Shown here piece by piece: positions 59,458 to 64,000 of a stretch of 64,000 nt of DNA (positions are counted from its first letter, which is position 1; each line of letters opens with the position of its first letter). The DNA is from Roseivirga sp. UBA6052 (GTDB lineage Bacteria; Bacteroidota; Bacteroidia; Cytophagales; Cyclobacteriaceae). The notes below the pieces were generated by a model. The model ran no database searches, was not told where the DNA came from, and saw nothing but the letters and a program-made list of their open reading frames with translations. The stretch is taken from the NCBI GenBank assembly GCA_002427755.1, contig DIYO01000004.1, forward strand, positions 372,001 through 436,000, written 5' to 3'. The position numbers and the translations under genes were made by a program.

Positions 59458-61853
59458 GTATTGTACTTTCGTTTTCTCAGGTATGCTCTTGAGAATCCGA
59501 ATAAGCCCATAATAAGCAAAGGACCTATTAAGTTTAACAACTGCCAATAGGTCCTTTCTTCTTGAACCTTGATTCTATTTAGCGGTCTCAAAGTTACCTC
59601 CTTAGCCCTAGCCGTAATTAAACCATTAGCGTCTGTCAAATAAGCCAGCGTATTGAATAGAAAATCTTTATTGGCATATCTAACTTTCTCGCCTTGATCT
59701 GCGAATGGGTTTATGCCAAGCTCCAATGGTGTCCCTCTTCTTAGGTCTTTTTCATTTCTGATGAAATCACCATCTGAGATCACAACAATTTTTGTCTCGA
59801 CACTCTCCTCTTTAAAGTCGGCTTTAGCTTCTCCTTGCAGGAGTCTATTCTTAAATAAGGAAGTAAACTTCCCTTCTAGTAAGTAAGCGACTGGCTCTAT
59901 ACCATGATTGAATAGAGCAGGATCGGGCTGATTTGCATAATCTTCAAAAGCCACTTTAGCCGGAGCTGCGATAACTCGTGTAAACTCAGAAGTAAACATA
60001 AGTGGCGTTTTTTTCACACCCACAGCTTTTACGGTATCTATGGTGCCAAAAGTCCTGGCATAAACAGCGTCTAAGTTTTTTGTAATCGGATGATCAGAAA
60101 ATTGATTAACAGCTGCATAAAAGGGCCAAGGCAAATTGAACACATTATTTTGCTCGTCTACCACCACAGGGTATCGACCAAAATTCTGAATATCCTGTAT
60201 CAGATTATCTTCTAGTCTAACACCATATCTAAAGAGAAGATCGTCTAAGTTATGGTCTAAAGGTAATGCCAAGGTACCTTGCCCTGCAGCCAAGGACATA
60301 TCTTCAGTGAGCGCATCAATCATGAATACTGCCTTTCCTCCATTCATGATATACTGATCTAGAATAAACTTATCGTCTCTAGAAAATTCAGTTTTTGGTT
60401 TGGCAATTACTAAGGCATCCATTTGCGCTAATCTATCATCTTCTAATTCGAGCTCTACCAAATCAAAATACTGCACCATTTCAGCCTTAAATCCGGCAAT
60501 GTCTAAAGAATCTAATTCCCCATGACCTTGCAACAATCCCATTTGCTTTCTACCTAATCGAGCCAAACGCTGAATCCCTACTGCAAGCGCAAACTCAAGA
60601 TCCTCAACGGCTTGATTCACCACTTCATCAGGTGACACTCCTGTTTTGGATTCAAAAATGGAAACGGCAGCCGCCTGTTGATTATACCTGAGAATCACAT
60701 AGGGAAAAAGCAGTTTACTTACTTGATTGCCATTCTCTGTATAAAAGGCTTGTACTGCCGAAAACCCTTGACGCGCCAGATAATCGTAGTTCTGTTTACG
60801 TTCTTCTGCTGTAGCGGCATCACTAGGATCGGTATTAAAAGAGGTGATCACATTTGGCGACTGTGCATCAAAATCTTTGATGGTTTGATCCAAAGCCTGA
60901 GTTAGTCTTTGATATTGAGCAGGTAAATCTCCAGACAATAGTATCTCAATAGACATTGGCTTATCCAACTGGGCCAACATCTCTTCTGTGGCTGGCTTTA
61001 AGGTATATCTCTTGTCAGCAGTAAAATCTATGCGTGAATAGATATTCGCAGAAATAAAATTTAGTATAAATATCACCAAAAAGAGAACCGATGATCGTAT
61101 AATGATTCGATTCCTAAGAGGTTTGAAAGAAAAGTACCTGGCCCCCAGTTTTAGCTGAGTTAAGAGAAGCATGAAGACTGACACGCTTAAGAGATACGAC
61201 AAGTTCCTTGTATCGATCAAGCCCCTGCTCATGGCCTCATAATGATAACTTAGACTCAGTTCTTTTATATACAAACTCAAGTGACCAGAGAATAGTCCTG
61301 AAGCCGAAAACAGACCGGCAAACATTAGAAAACAGAGAAAAACAGCCAGTATAAAAGAAATAATCTGGTTTTCACTGAGTGAGGAAGCCAAAAGACCTAT
61401 GGCTACAAAAACCGAGGCGATAAGTAAAAGACCAATATAAGAACCTGCTATACCCGGGATATCTAAATTGCCTATCGGGTTTCCTAATTCAGAAATAGAA
61501 TAAGCATAAACCAAGGTGGGTAGTACGGCTTTAAAGACAATCGTGAGTGCTGCCAGATATTTACCTATTGTAATTTGCCAATCGGAAATGGGTTTGGTAA
61601 AAAGTAATTCAAGTGTCCCTGACTTTTTCTCTTCAGCGAACATGCGCATGGTAATGGCAGGAATAAGGAACATTAACACAAACGGGCCTAAGCCAAACAG
61701 CGTATCTAAATCTGCATAGCCATAGTTAAGCACTGAGGTGTCAGGAAAAACCCAAGTAAGCAACCCTATACCTGTCAGGAATACGCCTATCACAACATAA
61801 GCAATCAAGGCATTTAGAAACTGTCTGATTTCCTTTTTATAAATCGCCCACAT
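59454..61853 (-). CDS. gldFG: Gliding-motility ABC transporter permease fused to substrate-binding-like protein (GldF-GldG fusion)
   Basis: This 799-residue protein joins two normally separate parts. Residues 1-~240 match GldF: ABC-2-type permease with six membrane helices and 'AEEKKSGTLELLFTKPISDW'. Residues ~250-799 match GldG: membrane anchor at ~252-272, 'YSRIDFTADKRYTLKPATEE', and the large extracytoplasmic domain with 'AVEDLEFALAVGIQRLARLG' and 'GNQVSKLLFPYVILRYN', ending with a membrane helix and 'YLRKRKYN'. It overlaps gldA by 17 bases. With GldA it forms an ABC transporter needed for gliding in some Bacteroidota; the substrate is unknown. Confidence 0.9.
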   Translation of the reverse strand: MWAIYKKEIRQFLNALIAYVVIGVFLTGIGLLTWVFPDTSVLNYGYADLDTLFGLGPFVLMFLIPAITMRMFAEEKKSGTLELLFTKPISDWQITIGKYLAALTIVFKAVLPTLVYAYSISELGNPIGNLDIPGIAGSYIGLLLIASVFVAIGLLASSLSENQIISFILAVFLCFLMFAGLFSASGLFSGHLSLYIKELSLSYHYEAMSRGLIDTRNLSYLLSVSVFMLLLTQLKLGARYFSFKPLRNRIIIRSSVLFLVIFILNFISANIYSRIDFTADKRYTLKPATEEMLAQLDKPMSIEILLSGDLPAQYQRLTQALDQTIKDFDAQSPNVITSFNTDPSDAATAEERKQNYDYLARQGFSAVQAFYTENGNQVSKLLFPYVILRYNQQAAAVSIFESKTGVSPDEVVNQAVEDLEFALAVGIQRLARLGRKQMGLLQGHGELDSLDIAGFKAEMVQYFDLVELELEDDRLAQMDALVIAKPKTEFSRDDKFILDQYIMNGGKAVFMIDALTEDMSLAAGQGTLALPLDHNLDDLLFRYGVRLEDNLIQDIQNFGRYPVVVDEQNNVFNLPWPFYAAVNQFSDHPITKNLDAVYARTFGTIDTVKAVGVKKTPLMFTSEFTRVIAAPAKVAFEDYANQPDPALFNHGIEPVAYLLEGKFTSLFKNRLLQGEAKADFKEESVETKIVVISDGDFIRNEKDLRRGTPLELGINPFADQGEKVRYANKDFLFNTLAYLTDANGLITARAKEVTLRPLNRIKVQEERTYWQLLNLIGPLLIMGLFGFSRAYLRKRKYNT

Positions 61854-62748
61854 CGTTCTTTTGGGTTAGATTTCTAAATACTTGCTCGAGATCTTCTTCT
61901 TTCTGTTGCATGCTCAGGATTGTCCAGCCTTTAGCCTTTGCTAGATCAAAAAGCTCAGAACGAATGTCTTTATAATCCTTTTGTTGGATAGTATATCTGT
62001 TACCCTCCTCTTGTACTTTACCAAACTCTTCTATTAATGTAACATCAATAGAACCCTCGAATTCTACTTCTACTATTGGAGAAGACTGAGTCAATTTATC
62101 TACGGAATCATCAGCTACTATTACACCGTTGTTAATGATCACTACACGGTTGCATAGGGCCTTCACCTCTTGCATAATGTGAGTAGATAGAATAACAGTT
62201 TTGTTTACACTTATCTCCTTGATCAAATTCCGAATCTCAACTAATTGATTGGGGTCTAGGCCTGTTGTAGGTTCATCTAAGATCAATACGCTCGGATCGT
62301 GCAAAAGCGCCTGAGCTAATCCTACTCTTTGTCTATAGCCCTTACTTAACTGGCCAATTCGCTTATGCTGTTCTTTTGTCAATCCGCATAGGGCAATAAG
62401 CTCGTCAATTCGCGATCTCAAAACAGTCTTTTTTAGATTTTGGACTTCTCCGGAGAATTGTAGAAACTCCTTAACATACATGTCCAAGTAAAGGGGATTA
62501 TGCTCAGGCAGATAACCAATCTTCCCTTTGGTGTCTTTAGCATTAGTTGTGGTATCTATTCCTTCAATTTCAATTGATCCACTACTTGGGGGAATATACC
62601 CTGTTGCGATCTTCATAGTTGTAGATTTCCCTGCACCATTCGGCCCTAGAAAACCCAGAATATCACCTTTATTCACCTCGAATGAGATGTTGTCAACTGC
62701 TTTTTGTTTGCCGTAAATCTTGGTAAGCTGACTTACTTTAATAGACAT
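61837..62748 (-). CDS. gldA: Gliding motility ABC transporter ATP-binding protein GldA
   Basis: GldA is the ATPase partner of GldF/GldG. The 303-residue protein has Walker A GPNGAGKSTT (residues ~36-45), the ABC signature 'LSKGYRQRVGLAQALLHDPS' and Walker B 'VLILDEPTTGLDPNQLVEIR'. A C-terminal ~85-residue domain (VEVEFEGSIDVTLIEEFGKV) follows. Its end overlaps the fused gldFG start by 17 bases. Confidence 0.92.
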   Translation of the reverse strand: MSIKVSQLTKIYGKQKAVDNISFEVNKGDILGFLGPNGAGKSTTMKIATGYIPPSSGSIEIEGIDTTTNAKDTKGKIGYLPEHNPLYLDMYVKEFLQFSGEVQNLKKTVLRSRIDELIALCGLTKEQHKRIGQLSKGYRQRVGLAQALLHDPSVLILDEPTTGLDPNQLVEIRNLIKEISVNKTVILSTHIMQEVKALCNRVVIINNGVIVADDSVDKLTQSSPIVEVEFEGSIDVTLIEEFGKVQEEGNRYTIQQKDYKDIRSELFDLAKAKGWTILSMQQKEEDLEQVFRNLTQKNDVGDL

Positions 62749-62907
62749 TGCTGATTGAACGCTCTTGGATTGAATTCATTGCGAAAATAGTGTTTAGAAG
62801 CGAAAAGGGTCTAGAATTTAAGTTAAAGGTGTGATTTCTTTTAATTGAATCTAATTTCCTTAACTCTTGTACCTTGATCCTTCAGCCTCAATCCTTATCT
62901 TAAGTAT

Positions 62908-63774
62908 ATGAAAACTCCAATCTCCAACCTTATTCTAATCGTATTAAGCTGTGCCATATTAAGCTGTGGTGGAAATAAACAAACTGAAGAAAAAGTGGAA
63001 GTATCTGCAGACGGTTTTGCAGTTGATTTCATTGACAACTTCGATTCCTTTAACCCTGAAAACTGGCAAGATCAGAGGATATGGGTAAATAATGAGTTTC
63101 ATTGTTATGTTCCAGATAACCAGTATAACACCCGCGAAGTAAGTAATGGTACAATCAAACTCAAAGTGGTGAATGTTGGGGAAGCTATTCCATGTGACAA
63201 TCTCGATAAATTTGGCAAACAGCATCCTGAGACGCTCTATGCAGCGGGCAGGATAGCTTCAAAGAATAGAAAAGAGTTTATAAAAGGTCGTTGGACTGCT
63301 AGGTTGCGTGTTCAAGGCAGTGGACAAAAAAGCATGTTCCCTGCATGGTGGCTTTTAGGTGCTCAAAATAATGAAGCTCCGGTTCAAGAAGAAGATGAGA
63401 ACGTCTGTTGGCCATTAACAGGTTCAGGTGAGATTGACATTTTCGAGCATCATGGAGATTATGGAGCTGATAAGTTTACGACCGGTGCTATTAAAAGTTT
63501 AGGCGAGTGCGACAAAGGTGACTGGTGGAGCTACAGAAAAGATTTCCCTGCTACGTTGGACGAATTCCATGAATACGCGGTAGAATGGGAAGGAAGCGAC
63601 CTCGTTTATAAGCTCGATGGAGAGGAAGTTTACCGTAATGAAGGTGAAGGAGATAATTACCCGGAACCTATGTTTGCCATTTTAAACTTCGCCAAAATTA
63701 CAGACTCTCCTATGGAAGGAGAATGGGTAATGGAAGTGGATTGGGTAAAGCATGAGTATAAAGTTGGAGAGTAA
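62908..63774 (+). CDS. Glycoside hydrolase family 16 lipoprotein
   Basis: GH16 enzymes cleave beta-1,3 or beta-1,3-1,4 glucans, agars or related polymers. The 288-residue protein has a lipoprotein signal (LIVLSCAILSCGG, lipid Cys20) and the catalytic motif E175-I-D177-I-F-E180 in GSGEIDIFEHHGD, in which E175 is the nucleophile and E180 the acid/base. 'SMFPAWWLLGAQ' supports the family. The glucan subfamily cannot be decided here. No partner SusC/D genes are near, so it probably acts alone at the cell surface. Confidence 0.93.
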   Translation: MKTPISNLILIVLSCAILSCGGNKQTEEKVEVSADGFAVDFIDNFDSFNPENWQDQRIWVNNEFHCYVPDNQYNTREVSNGTIKLKVVNVGEAIPCDNLDKFGKQHPETLYAAGRIASKNRKEFIKGRWTARLRVQGSGQKSMFPAWWLLGAQNNEAPVQEEDENVCWPLTGSGEIDIFEHHGDYGADKFTTGAIKSLGECDKGDWWSYRKDFPATLDEFHEYAVEWEGSDLVYKLDGEEVYRNEGEGDNYPEPMFAILNFAKITDSPMEGEWVMEVDWVKHEYKVGE

Positions 63775-63777
63775 AAA

Positions 63778-63840
63778 GGTCTTAGGATCTAGGATTTAGA
63801 ATGAAGATTATCTTAATCCTAAAACTTAAATCTCAAACCT
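63778..63840. repeat. Self-complementary spacer after the GH16 gene
   Basis: TTAGGAT near 63782 and ATCCTAA near 63818 are inverted copies, surrounded by variants of CTAGGATTTAG and CTCAAACCTAA. It has no coding potential and may act as a terminator for the convergent genes on either side. Confidence 0.4.
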
Positions 63841-63842
63841 AA

Positions 63843-64000
63843 CTACTTCTTCGGTTTACCCTTTGGCATTAATGGCCTTACCTCTACATCTACCACATGA
63901 TAGTTAGGATGAGTCTCCAAGGTTTGAAGGATGGTCATGGCAATATCTTCTGGGCGCATCATATTTTCATTCGCGTTTGCGAATTCAATCTTATCGAAGA
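63843..64000 (-). CDS. Probable short-chain dehydrogenase/reductase, C-terminal end (cut by window edge)
   Basis: A minus-strand reading frame runs from the right edge to TAG at 63843. The visible 52 residues include 'NMMRPEDIAMTILQTLETHP' and end 'VVDVEVRPLMPKGKPKK'. The 'PEDIA' helix followed by a strand ending in 'RP' is typical of the C-terminus of SDR-family oxidoreductases. The catalytic core is outside the window, so family assignment is moderate. Confidence 0.55.
   Translation of the reverse strand, partial: FDKIEFANANENMMRPEDIAMTILQTLETHPNYHVVDVEVRPLMPKGKPKK

Noticed and set aside
59454..61853. A frameshift or assembly join creating the GldFG fusion
   Set aside because: The frame is continuous, the junction keeps a coherent membrane helix, and there are no leftover start or stop signals at the join. 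The fusion is taken as real unless another assembly disagrees.

Overview
This AT-rich window (roughly 40% GC by eye) comes from a Bacteroidota chromosome, most likely a marine or environmental member of the Cytophagales. Four things point there: protein families largely confined to the phylum (GldA and GldF/G, DUF5686 with a carboxypeptidase-like domain, DUF4290 beside murA, DUF3467 after rpoC); the near absence of Shine-Dalgarno sequences; promoters of the TTTG-N19-TAnnTTTG type; and PadR regulators paired with prefix-domain MacB-like permeases. Genus assignment is inference. No phage, insertion sequence, CRISPR array or rRNA gene was seen.

Positions 1-26905 are almost entirely minus strand and hold the translation and transcription core. 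Read in the direction of transcription they are: tRNA-Tyr, tRNA-Gly, tRNA-Thr and tuf; tRNA-Trp, secE, nusG, rplK, rplA, rplJ, rplL, rpoB, rpoC and a DUF3467 gene; the str cluster rpsL, rpsG, fusA, rpsJ; and the S10/spc clusters from rplC to secY, which leaves the window at its left edge. Four blocks begin with near-identical promoters, and hairpin terminators separate them. Structured spacers lie before rpsH, before rplC and between rplL and rpoB. The only intruder is a plus-strand orphan DUF4280 (PAAR-like) gene.

Positions 27000-38200 are plus strand. A small biotinyl-domain protein precedes pyrH and frr. Two PadR-plus-permease modules then flank a di-heme cytochrome c peroxidase lipoprotein. 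An ECF sigma factor and an SRPBCC gene follow, and these two share an upstream motif that looks like a sigma-specific promoter.

Positions 38200-46730 are minus strand: a penicillin-acylase-family lipoprotein, a DsbA-like protein, an ExbD-like protein, a DUF5686 outer-membrane protein, and a tight operon of ECF sigma factor, degenerate anti-sigma-like protein, gmk and nadD. Positions 46800-53061 are plus strand: a glycosyltransferase, a UvrD/PcrA helicase, DUF4290, murA with Asp in place of the catalytic Cys, and a membrane protein.

Positions 53063-62750 are mostly minus strand: a large BNR/sortilin-type secreted protein, cysH with DUF2061 and an Rrf2 regulator, dnaN, a plus-strand rhodanese, and gldA followed by a single gene fusing GldF to GldG. 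A GH16 lipoprotein and the 3' end of a probable short-chain dehydrogenase close the window.

The most interesting signals are regulatory and architectural: the shared promoter/leader element of the translation operons, the hairpin-filled rplL-rpoB spacer with a TTG start for rpoB, the ECF promoter pair, the palindromes before the PadR genes, the dyad before the DUF2061-cysH unit, the GldFG fusion and the MurA Cys-to-Asp site.
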